From SKVR01 sp046291875 (GTDB lineage Bacteria; Bacteroidota; Bacteroidia; Bacteroidales; UBA7960), in NCBI GenBank assembly GCA_046291875.1, contig JBKBSF010000010.1, positions 68,134-132,133 on the forward strand: a stretch of DNA of 64,000 nt, in the 5' to 3' direction. The notes under the pieces were generated by a model. The model had not been told where the DNA came from and did not search any database. It saw nothing but the letters and a program-made list of their open reading frames with translations. Positions 19,578-29,700 of this stretch are shown piece after piece. Positions within the stretch are counted from its first letter, which is position 1, and every line of letters starts with the position of its first letter. The translations under genes were made by a program, and so were the position numbers.

Positions 19578-19964
19578 ATGAAGACCCTGAAGATTTTACC
19601 ATTGCTTTTTTCTGTTGCCTTTCTGTGGGGCTGCCAAACCCCCAACGAAAGTTATTTCCATGGAAAATGGGAGGCTGTTGAGTATTTTGTAAATGCAGAA
19701 GACCAGCTTGCCATAAATAAAATCTTTCTGACTTTTACCAGTGAGGGAGGTTTTGAGCAAACCGTAATGACCCACGATCAGGCACGTCATGATGAAGGAA
19801 CCTGGGTGTTCAACAACTCCGACAAAACCTTCAGGATGACCTACCAACGCAATGGACAGGTTGTTACCTGGAAAGTGCTGGATCAGTCCAGAGACCATTT
19901 TCATATGAACAACGAGGAGTATTCAGGTTTTTATGTGGAATGGAAGTTTAAGCGTATAGACTGA
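19578..19964 (+). CDS. Small lipocalin-like lipoprotein
   Basis: 128 residues, with a signal peptide ending in the lipobox FLWGC (Cys near residue 19). The mature part (GKWEAVEYFV, IFLTFTSEGGFEQTV, GTWVFNNSDKTFRMTY) has the alternating-strand pattern of the small lipocalin-like lipoproteins common in Bacteroidota. The ligand is unknown. It is probably co-transcribed with the SusD-like gene 19 bases upstream. Confidence 0.7.
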   Translation: MKTLKILPLLFSVAFLWGCQTPNESYFHGKWEAVEYFVNAEDQLAINKIFLTFTSEGGFEQTVMTHDQARHDEGTWVFNNSDKTFRMTYQRNGQVVTWKVLDQSRDHFHMNNEEYSGFYVEWKFKRID

Positions 19965-19982
19965 CCCGATAAAACGTTAATG

Positions 19983-20015
19983 TTTTGTTTTTTATGTCTT
20001 GATGTGTTATATTTG
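19983..20015 (+). promoter_or_regulatory. Promoter of the TonB receptor-DUF4249-MG2 operon
   Basis: TTTTG at 19983-19987, a 20-nt spacer and TATATTTG at 20008-20015 match the Bacteroidota -33/-7 consensus (TTTG, TAnnTTTG) in both boxes. Predicted start of transcription lies about 90 bases before the ATG at 20111. Confidence 0.75.
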
Positions 20016-20110
20016 TTGCCTGCACCTAACCAAAACTTTGCACATCTTTTTGCAACCAATGAACCTGTATGCCTTACAGCATTGAATAGTATTTTCCAAA
20101 TCCGACATGC

Positions 20111-22813
20111 ATGAGGTACCACAGGCCCCTTCATAAGGGTTTTTTCGTTTTTCTTTTCTTGTTTTTCACCGCAACCCGTTTTCCTGGTTTTGCGCAGGTT
20201 GCCCCTGCAACAAAGCCGGTGAGTGAACTCATTGAGCAATGGCAACAGCAAAATGGGGTGCAGATCTTTTTTCAACTTACCTGGTTGGATGAGGCGGGTC
20301 TGGACCCATTGCCGGCTCAGAGCTCCCTGGATGATTTTCTTGAGATGCTTGATGCTTCTCCTGCGCTGTCGTACTATCGCAGAGGCTTGCTCATTGTGGT
20401 TTTGCCTGCCCTGGGGCGTCGCGACGGGGAGGTACGGATCACGGATAATCGCATCTATATCGGCGATCCGGCCGATCTGGGCCGCTACACCCGGGCGCGG
20501 ATCGAGGGTGTGGTGTATGACGGGCAGACACGTACTCCACTGCCCGGGGCCACCGTAAGTTTTGAGAACACAAATATTGCCGCTACTACCGACAGGCAGG
20601 GACGATTCTCCTTTTTGCTTCCGGCCGGCGAACTTAAGGTAAGGGTATCCTACATCGGGTTCCAGGACCTCCATCGTGAGTTGTATGTATTTAGCGGTGG
20701 TAACCTGGAACTGGAGCTTTTTGAGGATTTTGTGCAGCTGGAAGGGGTAACAGTAAGTGCACGACGTATGGGCGACAAGGTTAGCGGTACACGTATGAGT
20801 ATGATCAGCATGGACTCGCGCACCGTAAGGGAATTGCCGGTAAGCTTTGGAGAGAGCGATATCATCAGGAGTTTTACGCTTAAACCCGGTGTACAATCGG
20901 TGGGTGAGTTTGGCAGTGGCTTCAACGTGCGCGGTGGTAGTGCCGATCAAAACCTCATCCTGCTCGAAGGGGTCCCCTTATTCAACTCCTCCCACCTTTT
21001 TGGTTTGAGCTCTGTAGTCAATTCTGATATGATTTCCCGGGTTGATCTGATGAAGGCGGGCATACCCGCCCGGTTCGGAGAGAGGGTGTCATCGGTGATG
21101 GACATCCGTATGAGTCAGGAGGAACCACAGGAGGCCCGCATAAGTGGTGGGCTGGGGCTGCTCAACAGTCGCTTGCAGGTGCAAACTCCGCTGCTGGGCG
21201 ATGCTCTTTCTGTTTCGCTTTCGGGCCGTTCGTCTTACTCAAACTGGTTCCTTGAAAATATGCCCGATAATGACCTGATGAACAGTGAGGCGGGTTTTTT
21301 TGACCTTGCAGCAGTAGTGAACTTCAGGCCAGCAGCCAATCAGTTTATCTCCTTGTTTGCCTACCGTAGCGAAGATCAGTTTACCATGGCCGCAAATTCG
21401 GCTTACCAATATGCCAGCCAACTGGGTTCTTTGCGCTGGACAGGTTTCCTGGCCGAAAAGCTAAGATCTGAGGTGCTGCTGGGTTTCAGCGATTACCACT
21501 ACCAGGTTAGAGAAAACCTGGTAACCAACCAGCGCAACGGCTACATGCTTTCATCGGCCATTGCCTACCGCAATGCACGATGGAACCTCAATTGGTATCC
21601 TTCCACCACTCACTCCCTGGAAAGTGGTGTCAGTGCAGTGTTTTACCAGATCTCCCCGGGTGAAATACAACCCGAGGGTGACCCATCGCTGGTACTGCCC
21701 AAAACATTACAACAAGAGCAGGCCATGGAATTTGCCGCCTGGCTTAGCGATAACATAAGCATTTCCGGACGTCTGGACCTGGAAGTGGGGCTTCGTTATT
21801 CTCTCTACCACCAAACCGGACCTGGTGAGGTATGGCTGTATGAGCAAGGAAAACCCCGGAGTTTGCTCAACAGAACCGATACATTGTTTTTCGGCAGGGG
21901 AGAAACCATTGCCCGCTACCATGGGCTGGAGCCCCGGGTGGCCCTTCGTTATGGGCTGGATGAGCTAAGCTCTTTGAAGATCAGCTACAATCGCATCAAT
22001 CAATACATCAACCAGCTCTCCAATACCGCTGTAGCTAATCCCTCCGATATATGGAAGCTAAGCGACAGACACCTGAAGCCCCTGCGAAGCGATCAGTTTG
22101 CCCTGGGTTACTTTCGTAATATTCCTGCCAACAGGTTGGAGGTATCTGCCGAGGTTTATTTCAAGCGACTCCACAATATGGTCGAGTATAAAAACGGGGC
22201 TCAGTTGCTTATGAATGAGGCTATTGAAACCGACCTGGTGAATGCTTCCGGCTATAGTTATGGAGCTGAGCTGGCACTTGAAAAACACGAAGGCCGCCTC
22301 AATGGATGGGTCAGCTATGCTTTCTCCCTGTCGCGAATCAGAACCCAGGAGCCCTTTGCGGAGGGGCAGATCAACCGAAACCAGTACTTCCCCTCCAATC
22401 ATGAGCAACCCCACAATTTTGTGCTCAATACCAATTACAGGATCTCACGCCGCTGGCGTTTCAATACCACTTTTGTATATGCAACAGGCCGCCCTGTTAC
22501 ACTTCCGGAGCTCGTTTACAATTACAACCAAAGCCAGGTGATCTTTTTTTCTGACAGAAACGCCTATCGGATGCCAGACTACCATCGACTCGACCTGGCC
22601 ATTACTTTCGATGAAAGCCTCAAAAGAAAGAAGAGCTGGAAAGGCAGCTGGACCCTCTCGGTGGTTAACCTATACGCCCGCAAAAATGCCTATTCCATCT
22701 TTTATCAAAAAGATAAACCGCATGCGGGTAACGATTTCCGTCATTACAGTCTTTATAAAATGTATATCATTGGCAGGCCGTTGCCTACCCTCACTTATAA
22801 TTTTGTTTTTTAA
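20111..22813 (+). CDS. TonB-dependent receptor with N-terminal STN domain
   Basis: 900-residue outer-membrane receptor. The signal peptide ends near FPGFAQ. An STN-like domain (about 30-95: PVSELIEQWQQQNGVQIFF and SLDDFLEMLDASPALSYYRR) is followed by a carboxypeptidase-regulatory-like domain (about 129-195), a plug (about 225-330, FNVRGGSADQNLILLEGVPLFN) and a beta-barrel ending in PLPTLTYNFVF. STN domains usually signal to an anti-sigma factor, but no FecI/FecR-type genes are in the window. This is the non-SusC type of receptor often paired with DUF4249 lipoproteins, as here (gene 41 bases downstream). Substrate unknown. Confidence 0.92.
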   Translation: MRYHRPLHKGFFVFLFLFFTATRFPGFAQVAPATKPVSELIEQWQQQNGVQIFFQLTWLDEAGLDPLPAQSSLDDFLEMLDASPALSYYRRGLLIVVLPALGRRDGEVRITDNRIYIGDPADLGRYTRARIEGVVYDGQTRTPLPGATVSFENTNIAATTDRQGRFSFLLPAGELKVRVSYIGFQDLHRELYVFSGGNLELELFEDFVQLEGVTVSARRMGDKVSGTRMSMISMDSRTVRELPVSFGESDIIRSFTLKPGVQSVGEFGSGFNVRGGSADQNLILLEGVPLFNSSHLFGLSSVVNSDMISRVDLMKAGIPARFGERVSSVMDIRMSQEEPQEARISGGLGLLNSRLQVQTPLLGDALSVSLSGRSSYSNWFLENMPDNDLMNSEAGFFDLAAVVNFRPAANQFISLFAYRSEDQFTMAANSAYQYASQLGSLRWTGFLAEKLRSEVLLGFSDYHYQVRENLVTNQRNGYMLSSAIAYRNARWNLNWYPSTTHSLESGVSAVFYQISPGEIQPEGDPSLVLPKTLQQEQAMEFAAWLSDNISISGRLDLEVGLRYSLYHQTGPGEVWLYEQGKPRSLLNRTDTLFFGRGETIARYHGLEPRVALRYGLDELSSLKISYNRINQYINQLSNTAVANPSDIWKLSDRHLKPLRSDQFALGYFRNIPANRLEVSAEVYFKRLHNMVEYKNGAQLLMNEAIETDLVNASGYSYGAELALEKHEGRLNGWVSYAFSLSRIRTQEPFAEGQINRNQYFPSNHEQPHNFVLNTNYRISRRWRFNTTFVYATGRPVTLPELVYNYNQSQVIFFSDRNAYRMPDYHRLDLAITFDESLKRKKSWKGSWTLSVVNLYARKNAYSIFYQKDKPHAGNDFRHYSLYKMYIIGRPLPTLTYNFVF

Positions 22814-22854
22814 GTTAAAGTTCCAGCCGATCCTGTATAAAAAATTATTTTAGG

Positions 22855-23982
22855 ATGAAGAAAAACATCAAAACTCTTCTGGTCTCCCTGATGTTATTGA
22901 GCATCTATTCCTGCACCGAAATCTGGGATGGGAAGATCAGGCCCCGGGAGGATATTCTCGTGGTAAAGGCTTTGCTTTCAGATGCGCCCAATGGGCAATT
23001 TGTGGAGCTCTATACCACATCAGGCTATGGGCAGGAGATCAGTCAAACACCCGAGCAAGGTGCACGGGTTTGGGTAGAGAGCGAACAGGGTCAGCAATGG
23101 AGCTTCCTTGAGATACAACCGGGAATGTACCGGCAAGAGAGCCTGCGGGCTCAGAAGGGGGTGTCATACAAGCTTTTTGTGGAGCTTGCCGATGGCAGCA
23201 GGTTTGAGTCGGTTGCCCAAACCCTGATGCCTGTCAGGCCCCTGGACACCATTCTGGGCGTATTTGGCGATCGGCTGATAGATATTTATGATCATAACCT
23301 TGATTTGCAGCCCCAGTGGGTACAGGGAATAGAGTTGTATGCCGATCTGGATATGGGGGGAGAGTTTGCCAAACGAATACGTTTCGACAACCAGGTGCTT
23401 TTTCAGTACCAGGTAGTGCTCTATGATTCGCTGATCTGCCTCCAGTATATGCCAGGAGCTTACCATATTTGTCACAATATCGACCCTCGCGATCCACCCC
23501 GGATGAATTGCCGCACACGATTGCCCCTCAATGATGTAGTAAACATCAGTTTGCCTGACTTCGATCTGGCAACAGGTGAACTCTATCAGCATCCTTTGGG
23601 TTTTGCTCCACGCGACAGGGTTTATTACAACCTGAGTTTTCCTGGCACTCTCTTTCGTCGTGCCCTCATTGTGGAGCAATTCGGGCTTACAGAGGAAGCA
23701 TTTCACTTCTACAGGCAGATAAGGGAGCAGTTGATGGCAGAAAATGCCCTGTTTGATCCTGTAGCCACACAAATTACCGGAAATATGCGGTGTGTAAGCG
23801 ATCCCGATCGTATTGTGCTGGGTCTGTTTGAAGTGGCAGGCAGCAGCAGGCAAACTTTTGTAATGAGCTACGAGCCCTGGCAACCCCATAATATCTGGCT
23901 AAGAGAAATCCAGGACCTTTCCTTCCTGCCGGCACATGAATGTTTCTATGAAACAATACCAGCACATTGGATATATAATTAA
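22855..23982 (+). CDS. DUF4249-family lipoprotein
   Basis: 375-residue lipoprotein (signal peptide, lipobox IYSC with Cys near residue 20). LVVKALLSDAPNGQFVELYTTS, ARVWVESEQGQQWSFLE and ASGVSY-like strands in the first 130 residues form the beta-sandwich expected for DUF4249. Four cysteines lie at or after the middle (CLQYM, CHNI, NCRTR, MRCVSD) and one near the end (ECFYE). DUF4249 genes are regularly next to STN-type TonB receptors, as here, so the protein probably acts as the surface partner of that receptor. Its ligand is not known. Confidence 0.85.
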   Translation: MKKNIKTLLVSLMLLSIYSCTEIWDGKIRPREDILVVKALLSDAPNGQFVELYTTSGYGQEISQTPEQGARVWVESEQGQQWSFLEIQPGMYRQESLRAQKGVSYKLFVELADGSRFESVAQTLMPVRPLDTILGVFGDRLIDIYDHNLDLQPQWVQGIELYADLDMGGEFAKRIRFDNQVLFQYQVVLYDSLICLQYMPGAYHICHNIDPRDPPRMNCRTRLPLNDVVNISLPDFDLATGELYQHPLGFAPRDRVYYNLSFPGTLFRRALIVEQFGLTEEAFHFYRQIREQLMAENALFDPVATQITGNMRCVSDPDRIVLGLFEVAGSSRQTFVMSYEPWQPHNIWLREIQDLSFLPAHECFYETIPAHWIYN

Positions 23983-24033
23983 AGCTGGTAACTACATCGA
24001 AAGGCAATCTGTAAATGGAAAACAAGTATTGAT

Positions 24034-25770
24034 ATGGAACACAAAACGCTGGCTTTTGCTTTCAGGCTTATGTTAATGATGGTAGGTGGAATGGCTGTAC
24101 AGCCGGTTTTTGCCGGAGAAACCCGCTTACTGGCAGCCCGCCCATGCCAGCACAGTCTGGTTATTGAGGCCGATCGCGATGTATATGTGGCCGGAGAAAC
24201 GGTATTCTTCCGTTTGCACTCCGTGCAGCAGCAATCTCTGGCAGAGCAGACAGAACTGGTGAATGTAGTGCTGCATCAGGGGAATACCGTAAACAGCATT
24301 CAGCAGGTTATGGTATTGGATGGCCCTTCAGGTTTTGGCTCCTTTTTACTGGAAGATACACTTCAGACAGGCTGGTACGAACTCCTGGCCTTTACCAATG
24401 CCATGCGTGGCAGTCATTCTCAGTGCATGGGCCGTACAACACTTTATGTGGTAAACCGCTTTGACAGGATTGTAGCCGACATTTTACAGGATCAGCATGA
24501 TGCCGGAGGGCAGGAAGAAGTGGTTCAATACACACAGTCCAGTGCGCCGGCATTGAAGATACAAACTGATCGGGAGGTATATGGATTGCGCCAGCAGGGT
24601 AAGATCAGCCTGGTATTGAATGACCCTGTTTACGAACACTCTTTTTTGTCGGTATCGGTAGTGCCAGCCGCCTCTTTTTTTTCTGATTTGCCTGAGCAGG
24701 TTAGCTTCCCTGATTTCTCGGGCCACCCGGACATATTTCCCTCAGAACGGCTGGGGATGGTGCTTACGGGTAGGATTGTGAGCAGCCGGGAAGATCTCAC
24801 GCTTCAAGGCAGGAAAGTTCTGCTGAGTACTCCTGATACAATGGTAAATCTTATGTACAGCCTGAGCGATGCCAGTGGGATATTTCACTTTCAGCTCAAC
24901 CCAGGGTATTACGGACGTCAGGTTTACTTGCAGGTATACGAGCCTCGCTATGAAGAAGGGGTTTTCCGGGTTGTGCCCAATAACCGATTTCAGCTGCAGG
25001 AGTGGCCAACACCCCAGCCAAGGGATTTCACCAGTGGCGCCCGCGATTATGTGCTGCAAACCCAGCAGGCTGTGCGCATTGCCCGAGCCTACGAATTGCC
25101 TGACAGGATTCGTACTACACCGCAACATCACAAGGGTTTTCTGAAACCGGTTTACAGCAATGCCGATTACATTGTGGTTCCCTCTGACTATATTAAGCTT
25201 GATGACTTTCAGGAAATTGCCCGCGAACTGTTGTTTGGGCTGCGTTTACGGCGACAAGGGGGGTCGATACATATGCGTATGCTGGATGCCCGTTCGGCAC
25301 CTTCTTTCTTTTCTCAACCTCCCCTGGTTTTTGTAAACGGAGTGCTGGTAAGAGACCTGGAAACACTTTTGCCCTTAAATACGGATGCCATCCGCAGGGT
25401 TGAGTTGCTCAATCGCAGATGGGCTTTGGGAGATCTGGATTTTGAAGGAGCCCTGGCACTGTTCCTTGAGCCTTCCACAGGCTTTCCCCTGCACCGGGGG
25501 AATGTTACTGTTGCCATCCCGGCCATTGCCAGCCAGGCGATGGCAGATAACCAACCTGAGCAAGACCGGCCGGCGCATAGGGTACCCGATTTCAGACCGC
25601 TTTTGCTATGGGAGCCCCATATCCGGCTCAAGTCGGGCCAGCGTAAAGAGCTTACGTTTGTAACCAGCGATATGGATGGTGATTTCCGTATCCGTGTATC
25701 TGCAATTATGCCCGATGGAAGCATCCGGTATTTCTTCTGCGATTTTTCGGTTCAACCTCTCAATCCCTGA
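24034..25770 (+). CDS. MG2-domain / plug-like secreted protein (paralogue of the 655-3081 product)
   Basis: 578 residues. Signal peptide (FRLMLMMVGGMAVQPVFAGE). An MG2-like domain begins near residue 40 (HSLVIEADRDVYVAGETVFFRLHS), another beta region spans about 180-330, and a degenerate TonB-plug-like domain lies at about 375-480 (PPLVFVNGVLV then IRRVELLNRRWALGDLDFEGALALF). There is no barrel. It follows the DUF4249 gene after 51 bases and is followed after only 5 bases by the gene at 25776, so four genes from 20111 look like one operon. I infer that it works with the receptor of this operon; no biochemical role is known to me. Confidence 0.8.
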   Translation: MEHKTLAFAFRLMLMMVGGMAVQPVFAGETRLLAARPCQHSLVIEADRDVYVAGETVFFRLHSVQQQSLAEQTELVNVVLHQGNTVNSIQQVMVLDGPSGFGSFLLEDTLQTGWYELLAFTNAMRGSHSQCMGRTTLYVVNRFDRIVADILQDQHDAGGQEEVVQYTQSSAPALKIQTDREVYGLRQQGKISLVLNDPVYEHSFLSVSVVPAASFFSDLPEQVSFPDFSGHPDIFPSERLGMVLTGRIVSSREDLTLQGRKVLLSTPDTMVNLMYSLSDASGIFHFQLNPGYYGRQVYLQVYEPRYEEGVFRVVPNNRFQLQEWPTPQPRDFTSGARDYVLQTQQAVRIARAYELPDRIRTTPQHHKGFLKPVYSNADYIVVPSDYIKLDDFQEIARELLFGLRLRRQGGSIHMRMLDARSAPSFFSQPPLVFVNGVLVRDLETLLPLNTDAIRRVELLNRRWALGDLDFEGALALFLEPSTGFPLHRGNVTVAIPAIASQAMADNQPEQDRPAHRVPDFRPLLLWEPHIRLKSGQRKELTFVTSDMDGDFRIRVSAIMPDGSIRYFFCDFSVQPLNP

Positions 25771-25775
25771 TCAAT

Positions 25776-26471
25776 ATGACCTGTGCTGCAATTTTCCTGA
25801 TGCTTTTTTCTTTGCTGGGCTCCACTGATGCGGGCCATGAACCTCCCCGGGAGGTTTTGCTGGCCGGAGAGGTGTATATGCCTGTTTTTAATTATTCGGG
25901 CGATCCATGGTACAATGACAATTGGACGGAAGGTAGTGTACAAACAATGTTAGGTGAGGAGTACCAGCATCAGCCCCTGATGTACAATATGCTGCTGGAT
26001 GAGGTGTTTTGGCTTTCTCCCGGCCTTCGCCAGCCGGTAATGCTCGACAGGGGGCAAGTAAAAGCTTTCAGCCTGAAAGATCAGCAGGGGGTACTCACCT
26101 GGTTTGAACAGGTGTATATTCCGGATCCCATTACGGGTAACAGGGTGGGTAAATATGCCCGGGTCATGCATCGGTGTGATTCTTTCAGACTTTTTGCCCT
26201 AACTCACAAGCAGGTAAGCTCTCGCTCAGAACGGATCAACCGGGGTGGGCATATTGTGCATGTACGGATTCTCAGAGACAGCCGCAGGTATTTTATTGAA
26301 AGGGCCGACGGACAGAGGATGTGGGTAGGTTTGCGACACCGCTCTTTTCTTAATGCCTTTGGCGATCAGAAGGCCGAAGTACGCTCTCTGCTCAGGGAGC
26401 AGAATGTGAGAGTGCGCGACGAACGAACCCTGGCACTGGCAGTACGCCTGCTTTCAGAAGCGGGCTGGTAA
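25776..26471 (+). CDS. Uncharacterised exported protein, partner of the MG2/plug protein
   Basis: 231 residues with a short signal peptide (AAIFLMLFSLLGSTDAG). No known domain is recognised. WYNDNWTEG, a basic middle (RGGHIVHVRILRDSRRYFIER) and the tail RSFLNAFGDQKAEVRSLLREQ, ending EAGW, can be seen. The tail resembles the partial protein encoded at 3-440, which also neighbours an MG2/plug gene. The start lies 5 bases after the MG2/plug stop, which points to translational coupling. Function unknown; association with the MG2/plug protein in the periplasm or outer membrane is inference. Confidence 0.75.
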   Translation: MTCAAIFLMLFSLLGSTDAGHEPPREVLLAGEVYMPVFNYSGDPWYNDNWTEGSVQTMLGEEYQHQPLMYNMLLDEVFWLSPGLRQPVMLDRGQVKAFSLKDQQGVLTWFEQVYIPDPITGNRVGKYARVMHRCDSFRLFALTHKQVSSRSERINRGGHIVHVRILRDSRRYFIERADGQRMWVGLRHRSFLNAFGDQKAEVRSLLREQNVRVRDERTLALAVRLLSEAGW

Positions 26472-26546
26472 AACCTGCGTATCGATCCCCGATTGCATAA
26501 ATGAATTGCTGTAGAAAAATCCTTTTTATTTGGCGGCATTAATCCT

Positions 26547-26554
26547 TACATTTG
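26547..26554 (+). promoter_or_regulatory. Candidate -7 element for the trypsin-like protease gene
   Basis: TACATTTG matches TAnnTTTG, about 157 bases before the ATG at 26711. A TTTG lies only 14 bases upstream, closer than usual. Confidence 0.45.
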
Positions 26555-26710
26555 TAGCTTGCAATTATGCAAGGTCAATGAGCCTGTATACATCCTGAAG
26601 CTGTTTTCAGGTGTTTCCGGCTGTTTTTGTCAAAACCTTTAATCCATTAATTTGCCGGTGCCTCAAAAGGGTTTCCGGAGCTGTCAGTTTACTTACCAAA
26701 TTTACATCAC

Positions 26711-29700
26711 ATGAAAAAGAATTTTACATTGTTTTTTGTTGCAATGATTTTGTTTGCATCATGGAATGCCCATGGGCAATTGTTTGAGGCGGGTTCATTA
26801 AAATCGCCCGACAAGAAATATGAAATGGAGCTGATTCCTTCTGACAGCCCATTCAGTGATCCTGCCTATATGGAGGCCTTTATGGCTCGTTTTCAGCGTA
26901 ATACAGATAAGATTGTAGGTGGCGATCCTGTGAGTATCCTGGATTATCCCTGGCAGGTATCTGTACAGATTGCAGGAGCCGGTCATTTTTGCGGTGGTAC
27001 CATCATAGATGAGGAGTGGATCCTCACCGCCAGCCACTGTCTTGATGATCCTGCTTTAACACCTAATATTCTGCGTATTCGTGCAGGTTTCACTACTCTG
27101 AATTCTTCTGAAGGTAGTATTCATACAGTAGCAGAATTTATCCTTCATCCTGATTACGTGGATACGGGTTATCAATTTGATATTGCGCTAATTCGCCTGG
27201 CAACTCCATTGGATCTTTCTGATCCGGCCAAGGCCAAAGTAGGTCGTGTTACACAGGCTGACGCCGCTGCAGGAATGACCAATCCCGGTACAATGGTGAA
27301 GGTATCCGGTTGGGGAGCAACTTCCTTCCAGGGGCCTGGTTCCAATGTGTTGCTGGCCATTCAGGTTCCCATTGTGGGAGGTACAGCCAGTTATCCCCCC
27401 AGTTTGATCACTCCGGATATGATGCTTGCCGGCGAAGCAGGTAAGGATGCCTGCCAGGGTGATAGCGGTGGCCCATTGGTAGTAGCGGATGGCGATTGGT
27501 ACAAAGTGGCTGGTGTGGTAAGCTGGGGTAATGGCTGTGGTTTGGCAGGTTTTCCGGGGGTATACTCACGTGTCAGCTTTTTTGAAGACTGGATCAATCA
27601 ATATGTGATCAGTCCTGACCCCAACCAGTTTTACACCTTCTGGTCAGAAGATTTTGGGGGTGGCCAGATCCCCAATGGTTGGGTAAACAACGTAATTGCC
27701 GGGCCGACCAATTTTCCGGGGTGGCAGTGGACCCTTACCGGAGGAGCCTATGGCGGCCAGCTTAACTCCACCACTGCCGCCAATGGCTATATGAAACTTG
27801 ACTCTGATGCCCATGGGCAGAGTACTGTGGCTGAGGAAGCTGACCTGATCACATCACCTGTTGATTTTTCTGCTATCAACACCCAGGTTGTGTTTTCACT
27901 GGAGCATTGGGCTCGTACCTTTGGCAATGCCGATATACGCATTTACGTGTCTACAGATGATTTTGCTACCCAAACCCAGCTCTACCGCTGGCACGGTGCT
28001 CCGCAAAACCAGGCCAATGGCCCCAACCCTCTGCTTTCGAAGTTCGATATAACCGAAATAGTACAAGGGCAATCCAATGTGAAGTTCAAATTTAACTGGA
28101 AAGGGAAATATGATTACTGGTGGTTGCTTGATGATTTGATGATAAGAGTGGAGAATGATCCCATCGAAGTAAATTTCCTTGTTACGGGCAATGGCCAACC
28201 CCTTGAGAATGCTCATGTATTTACCGGTTACTATGCACAGGATGCGTATACTGCTGCCGATGGTACCGCCAGTCTGATGCTGTACGAAGGCGACTATCCC
28301 ATTTTTGCGCTCAGGGAAGGGTTCTTTCCCTATGAGAGCAACATAACTGTAACCGATGCAGGTTTGCTGGTAACCATAGAGATGCAGAAGATTCCTGCTC
28401 CGGAAATCACAGTTACCCCTGATGCATTGGCACTAAGCCTGATGCAGGGACAGTCAGGTGTACTCTCCCTTACCATTGCCAACCCTGGCGATGCTGACCT
28501 GGAATACAGCCTGCTTGCACTTGCAACCTCTGAGGCAAAATCCAGCTCCTCTCTCTGGAATGGAGAGACAGCACATTATCCCGAGCTCACAACTCCCGCT
28601 GGTATTATCCCTTCTTTTGAGGCGGGTGAGCCTGGAGCCGAGATTGCATCAGGATCGCTTAAATCAGACCGTTTGGATGAAATCGTTGAAATACACCATG
28701 ACACCGGATACCAGGGTAATGGAGTGGGTGCTGGAGCCAGCACCTGGATCAGTGCTGCTCGCTTCGACGTAGAAGACTTGTCCTCCTATTATGGAATCTA
28801 TGAAATTTCTCAGGTGAAATACCACATCCGTCAGAATACTTTCACCAACGTAACGGTTAAGATATGGAAGGGTGGCTCGGAGAATGGAGCAGGAACGGAG
28901 ATCTATTCGCAGGATGTTACTTCTGCAGTGGTTGCCAACACCTGGAATATCCATTCCCTGCCACAGTCTATAGCACTGGAGGCTGGCAATGAATACTGGT
29001 TTGGGTATTCCATTACCTCTACCGGTCAATTCCCTGCCAGTGCCGACAACGGACCCATGGTGGCCGGAAAAGGAGCCTGGATTTTCTTTAACAATAGCTG
29101 GAATCTGCTTCCCGACCTGAGCCCTACACTCGATTTTAACTGGAACATACGCGCCATTCTGGAGCGTCAGTCCAGCCCTGACTGGATCATCTTCGATCCG
29201 GTAAGTGGTGTAGTGCAACCTGAGCAAAGTGCACAGGTGAATGTAACCCTCGATGCTGCCAACCTTGAGGTGGGTGTGCACACTGCATCCATCTTTGTAA
29301 TCAATAATGCCGGAGAACCTGTAGAGATTCCGGTGGCATTTACTGTTACCGAACCCCTCTATGAATTGACCTTTGATGTGAAAGACGAAAATGGTGTGGC
29401 TGTAGCTGATGCTGTAATCTCACTGGACGGTGTTGCCAATGTGGCCGGCGATTATGTTTTCGAAGATCTGCCTGCAGGGGTATATGCTTATGAGGTTTCC
29501 AAGGCGGGTTATATTACTGCCCAGAACAATGTTACAGTCAACAGTACTTTCACCTATGAGGTAATCCTGATTTCTGAAGGAGCTTCAACTGTAGCATTGA
29601 CAGTAACCGTTCATGATGAGTTTGATGTGCCTGTAGAGGGAGCTCTGCTGCAAGTGCAGGGATTTGGATCCTTCATTACCAATGCTTCCGGGCAGGTAAA

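Noticed and set aside
19931..20950. 339-codon minus-strand frame over the start of the TonB receptor
   Set aside because: Overlaps the promoter, signal peptide and STN domain of the receptor gene; no domain recognised.
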